The notes under the pieces are model-generated. The model was not told where the DNA came from. It made no database searches and worked only from the letters and a program-made list of their open reading frames with translations. DNA of 64,000 bases from Zingiber officinale (Eukaryota > Streptophyta > Magnoliopsida > Zingiberales > Zingiberaceae): positions 11,712,672 through 11,776,671 of the forward strand of contig NC_056001.1 of the NCBI RefSeq assembly GCF_018446385.1, written 5' to 3'. Every line of letters begins with the position of its first letter. The stretch's first letter is position 1. Position numbers and translations under genes: made by a program. Positions 42,835 to 55,393 of this stretch are shown one piece after another.

Positions 42835-44270
42835 TGATGTGGATATGGCTTAGGGTAGAAGAGGAATTAGGGAAAAGAGGAGGGGTATTATGGTCATTTT
42901 ACTGTAGCAAGCCCTTTTAGGGCACTGTTCACAGAGAATGGGGGGGGGGGGGGGGCGGCTTCGTTCGAGCTTTTGGGGGGGGTGCTTTCTGCCCGCCGCC
43001 AGGGAGAGGGAGCTCTCCTTCCTCCCTCCCACTCATCTCCTTTCCCTCTCCTCAACGTCACCTCCTACTCTCCTCTTTCTGGATTTTTTCCATCGCCTCA
43101 CACAAGGGGGGTGCTTCATGGAGGAGGTCGCTGCCACCGCCAACAGGAAGAGGACCTTCCTCGTCCTTTGCTCCTCGCCGGCACCGCCGCCGGCTGCCAC
43201 CTTCACTCTTCTCCTTTTCCTCCTCTCGACGCCGCCGCCCACAACTCCCCTTCTATTCCCTGCGACGCCACCACTAACTCGTCGCCTCTCCATTTCCTTT
43301 CACCCTCTCGTCGGAGCCGAGCCACCCCTCTTCTTGCTCTCGTGCACGCCACCGTTGAGGCCTATCGTCGTCGAAACATAACCCTCCCCTTTTTCCCGGT
43401 CCTTACGCAGTAGCCCCGCTAGCCGGCAGTCATCGGGCACCGCAGCCTTGCTTGCCGGCGCCTCCTTCGACTCGTCACGCCTCCATGCGTTGTAGCCTCT
43501 CTGACCAGCAGCCCCCGCGCGTCAACAATCCACATGCCGGCCGTCCTTACATCAATTTCGTCCCAGCTCTGATTCCTTCTCGTTGTGTGTCGGCCTTCGT
43601 GGTGTTATCTCGTTCCAGCTTTGTATGTTGTGGTGTTTCAGCCTTTGTGCCTTGGTTATTGTTGGGTGTTACTGATTTGATCGTATTCCGCTCCTGTTGT
43701 TATCCCGGTCTGCGTGCCGGTGTTTTATCCCTGCCTGCGCGCTGATGTCCTATCTTGATCTATGTATCAATAGTGTATCTCGGCCTGCGTGCCGATCTCA
43801 TTTCCCGGTTTGTGTGTTGATTTCGTGTCCCGGCCTGCGTGTCGGTGTCTTATCCCGACCTGCAGCTCGTCTTCTGACTTCATGTCGCGTCTGGTTCCGC
43901 GTCGTCAGATCCAGCTCTTCATCTTGATCGGGAGTCGTCTACTCTTCCGGGTCGCGACAACTCGAGCCGCATCCCATCTGAGGGCGCCCCTGGGCCAGGG
44001 TATGTTACCGTACTCACCCCTTATTTATTTCATTATTATATTATTAGTCGGTTATTCATATATTAATTCGTTGGATCCGCCTCGAGACTCGGGGTACCGG
44101 GGGTCGGGCCAACCCGGCGTTGGCTGCAGGTAGCGCTGACCAGAGGACTTCTGACGACTTGGTGAACATAGAAGTCATCTCAGCATACCCCCTTCGGAAC
44201 ATCACGATTTGATCAATATTCTCACCACCTCATCTGACGATCCGTCTGAATCAACTTCCGGACGGAATCG
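42835..44270 (+). repeat. Right LTR of element C
   Basis: 1,436 bp. It contains a run of 16 G (42,940-42,955) and about 250 bp missing from the left LTR. The end has mutated to GGAATCG. Confidence 0.9.
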
Positions 44271-45239
44271 GTCATAATTTATCTCTCTTCAAAATAATAA
44301 AGAGTCACTTTGAAAGGACTCGAGGTGACAATTTCAAATTTTTTTTTCCGTTGCCAGATTCAAAATCCCAAAAATATAATTATAATAAAGCCACACAAAA
44401 CCAAACAAAAACATATATAAAAAAGGTGTTTTCATTTAAAAATTAGAAAAGAAAATCAGTTATGATTTGCTTTAAATTTAGGGCGCTTATTAGCCAATCA
44501 AATGAAAAGCTAATTGACAATCTTTCTGGTCACAAGCTAATTGTGTATTTGTGCGTGTATATATATTATACATACAGATATAGAATCTAACACTTATTTT
44601 ATAACTTTTTAGTACCAATCAATTTAAATAAAACCAGTTTGATCTAATTTGAAAGCTTGTCAATTTCAATTTAAAATTTCCATCTATTTTGTTAGTTTTG
44701 ATTTAAATTATCTGAACAAGCCAATACAGGGAACATTATCAACCGCTAACTGGCAGTCGGTTCTAACTGTTGTTGCACACACAAATATTAAACTTAAACG
44801 GAACCATAAAGAGCGAAGGAAACGGCCAAAGGAATTGAGCACAAACCCTTTAGAAACAACAAACACTGGAGGCCTGATTAAACACGAAATTTCTCCAATC
44901 AAATGAATCCAAGACATACAAAATATCTATTGAATAAATATCATCTTTTGTCAGAAGATACTCTTCAAAAGGATTTCCAGTCTAGTGTACTAACCATTTT
45001 CACTCACATGTGCAATAGCTAGTCTGCAACTGCAAGATCACAGCTTACCTTTTATAAGATTATGGTTCAAACTAATCATAGAACTCTCAAATCTTTAAAA
45101 TATCTCAAATATTAGTTTATCAAAATTCATTGCCCTCTAAAGGAAACAGCAAGGTAATATAACTTGATAAGATATGATGGCACTTGATAGGATTCACTAA
45201 ACAAATGATTCATTAAATGCACATTTAATTTGACAAAAC
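44271..45239. other. AT-rich spacer
   Basis: No recognisable gene or repeat. Short open frames at 44,649-44,917 on both strands have no family resemblance. Confidence 0.5.
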
Positions 45240-46400
45240 TATCTTCAGTGTAAAACCAGAACGGCCTGAGAGTCGGTCGAGTATATGGGATCCAGCTCAG
45301 CATACAATTGGCCAGTCTAAGAATTGGTCAGACTTTTGAGAGTAAGTCTCTTTGATGGGCAGTCATAATGTTAGTCGGATTTACAGGGGGAATCCCTACC
45401 TCATATATAAGGTAATATACAAGATAATTCTCACTACAAACCCGGTCAGACATATAGCTGACCAGACTTTCAAATCCCTAGTTAGCATTTCAAGGACAAG
45501 CTTCGGGACATACAAACAATTGGTCCAAGGTACAGATCACATCTTCAGGGATATGACTCTCCATTCTTCAAAGGCAAGTCTCCTAGTATATGATCGTTCA
45601 GTCAAAGAATTAGTCGGACCTATGGGATTACTTTAATATCATATTCCCAGCACCAAGTCATATAAGACATAGCCAAGAGACCCAGGAGTCGGATGACCTT
45701 ATATGACTTAGTGCCCTACTTATTATATATTGATATGTCAGTATAATATATAGTTGGTCGTCTAAAGATCAAGGAGAGAACATTGTCAGAGAATCACAAC
45801 AACTCGTTTGAGAGTAACAGTTATTTGTTAGAGAATATTCTTCTATTGAAATATATGCATTCAATGGAACTTTCCTCGGAAGTGACTATACACCTTCCAT
45901 CATCCGACACATTATGACAACATATTCTCTTAACCATCTCATTAAGGGCGTAAGTTATAAAAGACAATTCAGATATAAGTAACGAAAGATTCCTCGGAGA
46001 ATGACCGTACATCTCTCAGGTTGTACGCTTTCCATTACTCGACAACTTTTGACACCTAACGTTCTTCGCCACCTCATTATTATGGAGGTTATGAGAGGTG
46101 GTATAAAAAATAGTCCTCTTCTTTAGTTAGGTACGTGACACAATATATTTTACATACCGCACGCATCTACTATTTATCTTCTCTACTTTTCGCTCGACCA
46201 CCGTACTGACTTGAGCGTCGGAATGTCTGCGTCAGAGACCTCTCTAATTCTCGCTCTAATAGTTTCTTTGTTCTCTCTTTAGTGTACGTAGAGAGGAAGG
46301 AGGTACCACAAGTCCTTTTTAACCAGTTCAAAGTCTTATTCCGATCAACCTCAAAGTCACTTACTTAGCACGTCTTCTTTTCTGATTTTATATAGGATCA
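45240..46400 (+). repeat. Solo LTR (Tat-like), ends GGATCA
   Basis: The sequence style (GGTCAGAC, AGTCGG words) changes at about 45,240. A TATA box TATAAAAA is at 46,102-46,109, TTGAGCGTCGGAATGTC at 46,202-46,218, and the 3' end TATATAGGATCA at 46,389-46,400. Neither PBS nor coding sequence follows. The left boundary is approximate. Confidence 0.65.
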
Positions 46401-47264
46401 ATATTAACGTCAAATCACCGATGATTCGTTCATTGATAGTTCACGCAAGATCAATATCTATCAGTGAGAAATATAATCCTCGTGTGATTGATTATATCAT
46501 TACAATCCATTCGTCCTTAATGATTATTCATTATTTTACTATTAAAAATATACTTTCTTATTAATACACATGATATATATATATATATATTAAAAATGAT
46601 ATATTTATCGTTGCCACTAATAAAATGTTCACGAATACCAGAATTTATTCAAGTTTCTTAGTAAATATAAAATACATTAATAAGCAATGCTTGACATATT
46701 GAGCTTGGCATTTTGAAAAAAAAAATGTTTATGAGCACAATTCACATCAATTTACAATTACATTAACCTATCAAAACTTCAACTATGATCTTAATTTTTA
46801 TTTAAATACTTTCAAAATAATATTATAATTTAATAAAATAAATAAATAATATTCTCAAAAAAATAGTACCTATAATTTCAACTTTCATTGTTTTCTTTTA
46901 ATAGCATCGACCCAGATTATGGATAATAATATATCATAGGATAAAAAAAAATATAAATACAGGTTTTTAAGACCTTTAAAAAAAGTAATATATTTAGGGG
47001 TTTGCTTTCTTTGATATATATAGGATTTACACGAATTTAATATTTTATATTTATTATAAAACTAATTAGTAGCTTATTTATTACAAAAAACAATATTACT
47101 TGCTAGGGAAACACATTGAATCATTATTAATATTTAATTTCTTTTCCCCCACATTTCCAAATAACCTTAAAAGTTACCATTATATTCCCATCTCTATATA
47201 ACTAAAGTTTTACATTATTTCTACAAGACAAGTTTTTCGTTCTATCCACTACGAAAGTGAAACC
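46401..47264. other. AT-rich upstream region of the GH17 pseudogene
   Basis: Very AT-rich, with a short (AT)n run near 46,571-46,590. A TATA-like CTATATAACT near 47,193 may have served the downstream gene. Confidence 0.45.
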
Positions 47265-48397
47265 ATGGCTACGCCAAATATTCATTATTCTTCCATTGCC
47301 ATTGTTAATCTTTCTCCTTGATAATAATTATTTGTTAAACTCTATGAATCTTTATTATTATTAATATTTCTTTATATTTTTAAATATTTTCAAAATGCTC
47401 ATGTAATTAATTATTATTTATTAATATGAATTTTGGGCAGGAGTGACTGCTATTGGAGTTTGTTATGGAAGGCTTGGCGATAATTTGCCACCACCTCCAG
47501 AGGTACGGTTGTGGCTCTGTTCGAGTCCAACCAAATCGATCACATGAGAATCTATGAACCGTATCATGATGTGCTTGCCGCCTTGGCTGGATCCAACATA
47601 GGTCTCATAGTCGGGGCACTCCATCAAGACATGCAACCATTGGCCCTTGATATTTCGGCGGCTCAAACTTGGGTCGGAACCAACATAGTCCCCCACATCA
47701 ACAATGTCAACTTTCGTTACATCAACGTAGGCAATATAATGAGATCATTCCGAGTGATATGGCTCAATTCGTCCTCCCTGCCATGTCCAATGTCCAGAGT
47801 GCGCTCGTCGCGAACAACATTACCACTATCAAAGTTACCACTTCGGTGGCCACCACCGTGCTCGGGGTTTCATATCCACCTTCGGCTGGGGATTTCTCGG
47901 ACGCGACAAAAGAGATCATCAGCTCCATTGTGCATTTCCTCGCAGTGAATGAGGCTCCGATCCTTGTGAACATGTACCCTTACTTCGCGTACAAGGATAA
48001 CTCCAATGATATTTCATTGGACTATGCCTTGTTCAATGCAACCGGGGTGATAGTTCAAGATGGACCTTTTGGATACCAAAATCTATTTGATTCAATGTTA
48101 GATGCGGTCAATGCGGCATTGGAGAAGGTTGGAGGGGCAAGTGTGGGTGTGGTGGTCTCCGAGAGTGGTTGGCCGTCCGCAGGTGACTTTGGAGCATCAG
48201 TTGACAATGCATGCATTTATAATCATAATTTGATCAACCATGTCGTGAAAGGGACACCAAAGAAGCCTGAGGTTGCAATTGAGACCTACTTGTTCTCGAT
48301 GTTCAACGAGAATCAAAAAGGTCCGGTAGATTTGGAGAAGTTCTTTGGTCTCTTTTTTCCGAACAAGACACCGGTTTATCAGTTGAAATTCGCCTAA
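47265..48397 (+). pseudogene. GH17 glucan endo-1,3-beta-glucosidase, broken
   Basis: The body from 47,441 (after acceptor TTTTGGGCAG) reads GVTAIGVCYGRLGDNLPPPP, HMRIYEPYHDVLAAL, SAAQTWVGTNI, FRYINVGN, then in another frame IIPSDMAQFVLPAMSNVQSAL, TKEIISSIVHFL, NMYPYFAYKDN, the nucleophile motif VVVSESGWPSAG and ENQKGPVDLEKFFGLFFP. Lesions: a frame change near 47,503 and a 5-bp insertion ATAAT (47,736-47,740) exactly before the GAG codon of the catalytic GNE motif. The first exon (ATG 47,265, MATPNIHYSSIAIV) hits a stop after 18 codons with no good donor, so the signal peptide is lost. Family role: secreted cell-wall or defence glucanase. Confidence 0.88.
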
Positions 48398-48439
48398 ATA
48401 TGAGAGATGAGGAAGTTTAAGTTGTAGAGCATTTGCTTT

Positions 48440-49119
48440 GCCCATGGCCATGTTTGTGTACTACATTTGATGGACATTAAATAAGATTGATCTTGGATCG
48501 AATTGAATTAGTTTTTCATCATAATTTAATTTTTTTATAATTATGTTTGTGTGCTAAATCCATGAATATTAAATATAATTTATCTCAGTGTGGTGTAGAC
48601 TGAAATGGTTGTTTAATATCCATAATTCAAATGGTTAATGATAATGTTTGTATACTCAAGCTAATGAAAATTAAAGGATATTGTTTTGGATTTGATTGAA
48701 AAGGATGTTTAATATTCATAATTCAATTTGTTGATGTTTATGTTTGTGTACTAAATGGATATTAAATATAAAGTGGTATTTAGTTAAATAACTAAAATGA
48801 GTATGAATTTAATAGTAAGGTAGAATGAGAATAGAAATTAAATTATAGATTATTATTTTATGAGAAAAAAATATCATGCTCACTCTACTCATATGTATAA
48901 ATGAATACTTGCTTGATCAATGATTTAATATTTGTGCACTTAAATTATAGAAATTAAATAAGATTGATCTTGGATTCAATTGATCTGATTGTTCAATATC
49001 TATAATTAATTACAAATGATTGTATTAGTGTACTAAACCTAATGGATATTAGATAAGGTTGGTCTCTAATTCGACTTAAATAGTTATTAATATATTTGCA
49101 TACTAAACCTAATGGATAC
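48440..49119 (+). repeat. Degenerate tandem repeat of about 100-120 bp
   Basis: Words TTTGTGTACTAAA, GGATATTAAATAAGATTGATC, TTGGATTCGAATTGA and TTTAATATTCATAATTCAA recur in order about six times after the glucanase. Strongly diverged, non-coding. 49,119-49,163 (TGATCCGGATGTAGTTTAGG) resembles the start of the element C LTR. Confidence 0.65.
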
Positions 49120-49164
49120 TGATCCGGATGTAGTTTAGGGCATGAGGGAAATTAGGGAGATGAG

Positions 49165-49960
49165 TGATCCGGTGGCAAGAGCCCGGGACCCCCTAACGAG
49201 GGGTCAACGCCACGTGGAGGTCAAATGGCCAAGTAGCCCGCCGGAGAAGGGTGAGCCGACCGGACTTTGAAGAAATGGATAGGGCCGATCGGCCGACCAA
49301 TGGACATTCGGTAGTAAAAGGCGCCCTGACCGGGTTGGGGTTCCGACGCTCAATGAAACAATGTCTCAGAGCCGAGAGGAAGTCACTCGCCTGGAAGTCT
49401 CCCCGGCATCTCAGCACAAGCGACAGGCGAGATGTGAGGGGCGTGCCGTCCGGCCGGCGCAAGGGATGAAGGCCGTCCGGACGATGTTCTCCATCCGGCC
49501 GTCCGGACGTACGTCCCGGCCGGCGGTAAAGGAGAACAGGAACATCTCCTGATAGCCGTCAAGTCACATGACTAAGCCATACTCCTAGTCTGACAACGGG
49601 GTGTCTTGTTGTTCCATCGAAGGCGCGATGGGACTGTTGCAGTATGGCGTCAGGTAAGTTTTCTGACAGGCACACACCGAGGCATGGGTTGCGGATACGC
49701 ACGCGCCTCGAAAGGCGTGTAGGAGCTTTTTCATCGCCCTATATAAAGAACCTTAGACTTCGCCGGAGGTACGCATTCTACAAGCATGGGAACTCCTTTT
49801 TCCGCTACTTACCTGACTTGAGCGTCGGAGGGTCGCCGCCGGGAACCCCTTCCCGGCCCGACTTCTGTGCAGGATCGCCGGAGCTTCGGAGGCCTGTGCC
49901 ATCGACTAGGAGAGCGCCACGTGCCCAGCGTCCCTTGGTTCAGCGATTCGGACAGGATCA
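49165..49960 (+). repeat. 5' LTR of element B
   Basis: Begins TGATCCGGTGG and ends GACAGGATCA, 796 bp. Homologous to the element A LTRs (TTGAGCGTCGGAGGGTCGCC near 49,817). TATA box TATATAAAG at 49,740-49,748. Confidence 0.92.
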
Positions 49961-49963
49961 ATT

Positions 49964-49982
49964 TGGCGCCGTCTGTGGGAAC
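49964..49982 (+). other. Primer-binding site of element B
   Basis: TGGCGCCGTCTGTGGGAAC three bases after the LTR end; the same class as in elements A and C. Confidence 0.9.
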
Positions 49983-50005
49983 GCTCCTGCATCCTATTGG
50001 AAACA

Positions 50006-51430
50006 ATGGACGAGGCTGGACGACAACACGCGGTGACACTTTCGACAGAGGAACTCGACGCTCTGATCGAGATAAGGGCCGCCAAGCTTGTGGAGCAAAA
50101 ACAGAAGGCAGCAGCCGAGCGGTCGGAGCAGCAAGCAACTTCAGCGTCTGGCGACCGAGCGGAAGCACCACCTGCCACCGTCGCATTTCATCGGGCTCTG
50201 TTCCGCACCCCTGAAGCCGTGGCAGCCCACCGGGATAGGGGATCTTCTTCGGATGAAATGCCTAGACGAGATAACAGAAAGGGGAAAACCCCCCGAGCGG
50301 ACGTGTCGCCCGAGCGAATCAATCGCCAATTTTCAAAGGCTATCCTACGAGACCCTCTGCCAAAGCACTACGCGCCTCCTACGATCGGCGAGTACAATGG
50401 AACAACCGACCCGGATGATCATCTGGGTAAGTTCCATAACACAGCTACTCTCTATTAATACACAGATGGAGTAAAGTGCCGAGTTTTTCTTACCACTCTC
50501 TCGGGCTCGGCTCAACGGTGGTTTCGGAGATTGCCGGACGGATCCATCACAAGCTTCAAAGATTTCCGAACGGCCTTCCTCCACCATTTTGCGAGCAGTC
50601 GACGCTACCAGAAAACGAGCGTGAGCCTGTTCGTCATCAAGCAAGAAGCCCGTGAATCGCTTCGAGCTTACATCCAGCGGTTCAACCAAGTGGCGATGGA
50701 CATTCCAACGGCCACCTCAGAAACCATGATGAATGCCTTCACACAAGGCCTGGTGGATGGGGATTTCTTCCGATCGCTCATCCGAAAGCCGCCCCGGGAC
50801 TATGATCACATGCTACACCGGGCGAACGAGTACATCAACGTGGAAGAGGCACAAGCGGCTAGGAAAAAAGAAATTCCAACCGAGCGGGCTCCTCCAGCCG
50901 AGCGGAAACAACCCGCAACCCATCAGCCGCCCAGAGGACCAAGGGCCGAAGCAATTCGATCCCCCCATGCCAGATCCCACGTGCAAGAGGTATCCGCCGC
51001 TCGGCCCAAGCCAAAGAAGAAATGGACCCCGAGGTTCTGCTCCTTCCACCGGACGGATACGCACAACACAAGGGATTGTCGAAGTCTTCCTTTCGTGTCT
51101 CATCCCGTACCCCGGAATGACGGACGGCGGTCTCCCTCAGTCGACAGGCGGCAAAGAATTCATGAAGCCGATCGGCACCGTTCCCCAAGGCAGGAGAATC
51201 GCCGAGCGTCCAGAGAACGGTCTCGACCGTCTGCTCGGGAAGAGGAAAATAAAAGCAATACCTCCCGAGGCGAGATTAACGTTATTACTGGCGGGCCAAC
51301 CGGAGGAGACTCTAACAGAGCAAGAAAGGCGAGCGTCCGACAGCTCCAAATCCATGCCGTTGGCTACAGCCAAGAACGGGCGAGCGGACCGGAAATCAGT
51401 TTCGGGCCAGGGGACTTGGAAGGAGTTGAA
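50006..51430 (+). pseudogene. Tat-type gag
   Basis: ATG at 50,006 (MDEAGRQHAVTL), a charged N-terminus, then the capsid region PPTIGEYNGTTDPDDHLGKF. A TAA at 50,456-50,458 stands where Gln is expected, and the same frame resumes YTDGVKCRVFLTTLSGSAQRW, TFKDF-like SITSFKDFRTAFLHHF, QRFNQVAMDIP. A CHHC knuckle CSFHRTDTHNTRDC lies near 51,040-51,080, a variant of CCHC common in Tat gag. The gag-pol junction EINVITGGP follows. An extra G near 51,430 shifts the frame into protease. Confidence 0.9.
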
Positions 51431-53327
51431 GTACCCCCACGACGATGCTCTGCTTATCAAAGAGGTAATAGCCAATTACACAATTCACCGCGTATTTGTT
51501 GACACAGGGAGCTCAGTCAACATCTTATTCAAGAAGGCGTTCGATCAGCTGCAAATTGATCGAGCCGAGCTGTTACCCATGACAACTCCGCTCTACGGGT
51601 TTACGGGTAACGCAGTTCAGCCGGTCGGACAGATCCGGCTGGCTACCTCGTTGGGAGAAGAGCCGCTCAGGAGGACAAGGACAACAAACTTTGTGGTGGT
51701 CGACTCTCCCTCGTCCTACAACGTCATTCTGGGATGACCTGCGTTCAGCGAATTCCGAGCGGTCGTATCAACCTTCCATCAGAAGATCAAGTTCCCCGTG
51801 GAGGACAAAGTGGGAGAGGTACGAGGAGATCAGTTAGCAGCTCGGCGATGTTACATCGAGATGGTCCAAACAGAAGCCAATTCCGCTCGGAAGGCGCCCC
51901 GGATCGAGGTAAACGCCATCACCGAAAAGCCAACCTCTTTAATTTATGAAGAAAAAGAGGAAGCGCAGATTCACCCATCCCGATCGGAGGCCACAACCTT
52001 TATTGCGGCCGATCTGGAGGAGAAGCAGAAAGAAGAGCTGATCCAATGCCTCCGAAGAAATCATGATGTCTTCGTCTGGTCGACACATGAGCTGCCCGGA
52101 ATTTCGCCGAACATAGCGCAACACGAGTTACATGTCCGACCAGACGCTCGGCCGGTAAAGCAAAGAAAAAGAGATTTCAGCGCCGAGCGGAACGTCATCA
52201 TCCGAGCGGAGGTGGAGAAGCTTCTGGAAGCCAAACCGGGCAACAAATGGAGAGTGTGCATAGATTTCCGGGATCTCAACAAAGCTTGCCCGAAAGATTT
52301 TTATCCTCTGCCCCGGATAGACCAGCTGGTGGACTCTATGGCCGGCTGCGAATTAATCTGTATGCTCGACGCTTACCAGGGCTATCACCAAGTGCCGCTC
52401 GCCCGTGAAGATCAAGAAAAAGTCAGCTTCGTGACGGCCGACGACACTTGTTGCTATAATGTAATGCCGTTCGGATTGAAGAATGCGGGAGTCACATATC
52501 AGTGCTTAATGAATAAAGTATTCAGAGAGCAGATCGGGCGGAACCTAGAAGTTTATGTGGACGACATTCTCATCAAATCCGTCCGAGCGGCAGATCTCTT
52601 CAAAGACATGGAGGAAACCTTCCGAACGCTGCGCAAATATGAAGTCAAGCTAAATCCCCAGAAGTGCCTGTTCGGAGCAAAAGGGGGGCGTTTTCTGGGG
52701 TACATAGTGACCGAGCGGGGAATCGAAGCAAATCCCAGCAAGGTGAAAGCTCTACAAGATATGCCGCCCCCAAGAAATACAAGGGAAGTGCAGCGTTTGG
52801 CCGGTCGGATAACCTCTCTATCCAGATTCATCTCCAAAACCGCCGACCGGAGCCTTCCTTTTTTCAAGATCTTATGCAAAGCTACAAAATTTTACTGGGA
52901 TGAAGAATGCGACCGGGCGTTCGAAGATTTGAAGGCATATATGAATTCGCTCCCGGTATTAGCCAAGCCGACTATTGGTGAGCCACTTTGTATTTATCTA
53001 TCCTCGACCAAGCAGGCAGTCGGCTCAGCATTGGTGAGGGCGAGCGGAGAGGAGCCTGTGTATTTCCTTAGTCACATTTTAAAAGATGCTGAATCTCGCT
53101 ACACTGGGCTCGAAAAGCTAGCTTTCGCTCTGGTCCTCGCCGCTCGGCGCCTTCGTCCATATTTCCTGGCGTATACTATTATTGTCAAAACCAATAGCCC
53201 GCTCGGACGTGTTCTACTAAATCCCGAGGCATCCGGACGGCTCATCAAATGGACGACAGAGCTAAGTGAATTTGACATTCAATACCAGCCCCGCTCGGCG
53301 ATCAAAGCGCAATCCTTGGCCGACTGA
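51431..53327 (+). pseudogene. Tat-type protease and reverse transcriptase
   Basis: In the new frame: YPHDDALLIKEVIANY, the protease site VFVDTGSSVNILF near 51,495, then TGA at 51,735-51,737 replacing the Arg of VILGRP. RT follows: ELPGISPNIAQHEL, VEKLLEAKPG, WRVCIDFRDLNKACPKDFYP, MLDAYQGYHQ (catalytic Asp), FGLKNAGVTYQ, YVDDILIKS (catalytic YVDD, near 52,555), FLGYIVTERGIE. Between LLEA and KPG about 20 residues of the fingers are missing without loss of frame. The frame ends at 53,325-53,327 (AQSLAD, stop) because of a shift near 53,325. Confidence 0.92.
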
Positions 53328-55050
53328 GGTGCAAAGGCCGGAGCTGGAAGCTATGTGGAGAATATATGTGGATGGGTCGTCCACTCGGCTCGGAAGCGGA
53401 ATCGCAATATTGCTGCTCTCCCCACAAGAAGAAAAGATGCACCTATCCGTCCGGCTGGATTATAAAGCTACCAACAATGAGGCGGAGTATGAGGCCCTCA
53501 TAGCTAGCTTGCAGGCCGCCCGGCATGTGGGAGCCGGTCGGGTGACACTCCACTCGGACTCGCAGTTGGCCGCTCAGCAGCTCTCTGGTACTTTCGAAAT
53601 CAATAGTGCTCGGCTCAAGCTCTACGCTGAAGCCTTCGAGAAGCTCAAAGCTGATTTTCGAGAAGTTATTGTTCAGAAGATACCCAGAGCAGAAAATCAA
53701 GCGGTCGATGAGCTAGCCAAGCTCGCGAGCTCAATAACGTCGGTCGCCATTCAGCAGCCAATTGAAAAAGTACTGTTGGTGGCGCACGTCGACCGGATGG
53801 AAGGCCTCACATTTCCAAGCGACTGGCGGACGCCCATCATAGAGTTCCTCCGCTCGGGCGCCACACCATCCAATGAGTATGAAGCCCAGCTGCTAAGGAG
53901 GAGAGCAGGTCGGTTCACACTCATCGGCGATCAGCTTTATAAAAAGGCTTTCTCACGCCCGTTGTTGAAATGCGTGAGCTCGGAGGACTCGGCTTACATC
54001 CTCCAAGAAGTACATCAAGGATCGTGCGGAGGACATCCGGGCGGACAAGCACTAGCTAAGAAGATCCTGCTGGCTGGATACTTCTGGCTGACTTTACAAG
54101 CAGATGCCGCTCGGACAGTGTCAACGTGCCTTTCATGCCAAAAGTACCATAACTTCAACCACCGACCGGCGGAAGAAATGAAGGCATCAACGGTTTCATG
54201 TCCGTTCGATCAATGGGGAATGGATATTGTTGGTCCATTCCCGATGGCGACCGGGCAGCGGAAATTTTTGCTAGTGGCGGTTGATTATTTTTCCAAGTGG
54301 GTGGAGGCCGAGCCGCTAGCCAAGATCACCGAACAGATGGTCAAAAAATTTATCTGACAACACATCATCTGTCGGTTCGGCATCCCTCGCCGATTGGTCT
54401 CAGACAATGGACGGCAATTCACAGGGAAGATGCTAGGGGATTGGTGCAAAAGCTACGGCATCGAGCAACACTTCACGTCCGTGGCTTATCCCCAAAGCAA
54501 CGGTCAAGCCGAAGTGGCCAATCGGGAAATTCTTCGTATTCTGCGCGCTCGGCTCGACCATTTGGGAGGAAGTTGGCCAGATGAGGTGCCGGGCGTCTTA
54601 TGGGTCATCCGAACGACTCCGAAGGAAGGGACGGGCGGCACACCGTTCCATTTGGTGTATGGCGGCGAGGCGGTCATTCCGGTTGAAGTCGGTGTTGAGT
54701 CCGTCCTGAGGATGAGCTATGATGATGGTAACGCCGAACGGAGGAATATTGAGCTGGATTTGGTCGACGAGGAGCGAGCCAAGGCGTCCGTTCGGCTGAT
54801 GGCGTACCGGCAGCGGATGAAGCAAAACTACAACCGCCGCGTAATCCCCAGATCATTCCAGGTCGGCGATCTCGTCTGGAAGAAAGTCAAGCCGGTCGGC
54901 GACGTCGGCAAACTGGAGGCACCGTGGGCGGGCCCCTTCAAAGTTATTGAAAAGCTCCGCTCGGGCGCATATTATTTGGAGGATGAAGCCGGGCGGCAGC
55001 TAGATCGACCGTGGAGTGCAAATCATCTCCAGCCTTATCGAGCTGGATGA
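53328..55050 (+). pseudogene. Tat-type RNase H and integrase
   Basis: RNase H: WRIYVDGSSTRLGSG, NNEAEYEALIASL, LHSDSQLAAQQL, AVDELAKLAS. Integrase zinc finger: VHQGSCGGHPGG ... CLSCQKYHNF. Core: WGMDIVGPFP (D), VAVDYFSKWVEAEPL, TGA at 54,355-54,357 replacing Trp, then RLVSDNGRQFT (D) and YPQSNGQAEVANRE (E). C-terminus: VGDLVWKKVKP, APWAGPFKV, ending HLQPYRAG at 55,050 with no chromodomain. All catalytic acids are present; the nonsense codon and the upstream shift inactivate it. Confidence 0.93.
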
Positions 55051-55393
55051 AAGGTGCACGAATGTAATTCATTTTTGTGTATATGCTAGTCGCCTGTGTA
55101 CTTGTAATGCAGGAAGCAAAAAGATGAAAACACATTGAGCATCCTCCGCCGAACGGCTTACTGCGTGAAGACCTCGTGCCGTTCGGCCGGGGCATATAAA
55201 TATACGAGACGAATGCTCGAGGACGAAGACCCCGCGCCGTTCGGCAAGGGGAATTGTATCCGAGCCAAAGGCTCTATATTGAAGGCCCCGGACCATTAGG
55301 CCGGAGGTATATTAAACGAGCCGCACGCTCGATATCGAAGACCCTTCGCCCCTCGGCAAGGCATATATAATCAATTAAAAGTTAACCAGGAAG
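55051..55393 (+). repeat. Element B degenerate repeat after pol
   Basis: Words GAAGACC-CGTGCCGTTCGGC, GGCATATAAATATACGAG and GCTCGATATCGAAG recur about five times. It is the shorter counterpart of 17,100-17,625 in element A. Confidence 0.7.

Larger units (their letters stand above)
38008..44270 (+). mobile_element. Non-autonomous Tat-related LTR element C (no gag-pol)
   Basis: LTRs 38,008-39,186 and 42,835-44,270 start TGATGTGGATATG and end GGATCA (right copy GGAATCG). The PBS TGGCGCCGTCTGTGAGAAT follows the left LTR, and PPT GAAGGGGAGG precedes the right one. The flanks ATCAT and GTCAT form a probable duplication with one mismatch. The 3.6-kb interior has no retroviral domains; it is a chain of different tandem arrays. 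It is a LARD-like passenger that would need proteins from a Tat relative. Confidence 0.88.

Noticed and set aside
42850-44133. Ser/Pro-rich and Cys-rich frames in the element C LTRs
   Set aside because: Present in both LTR copies, in several frames, and compositionally simple.
44649-44917. Short frames on both strands in the spacer
   Set aside because: No family resemblance, splice context or promoter; left unannotated as a gene.
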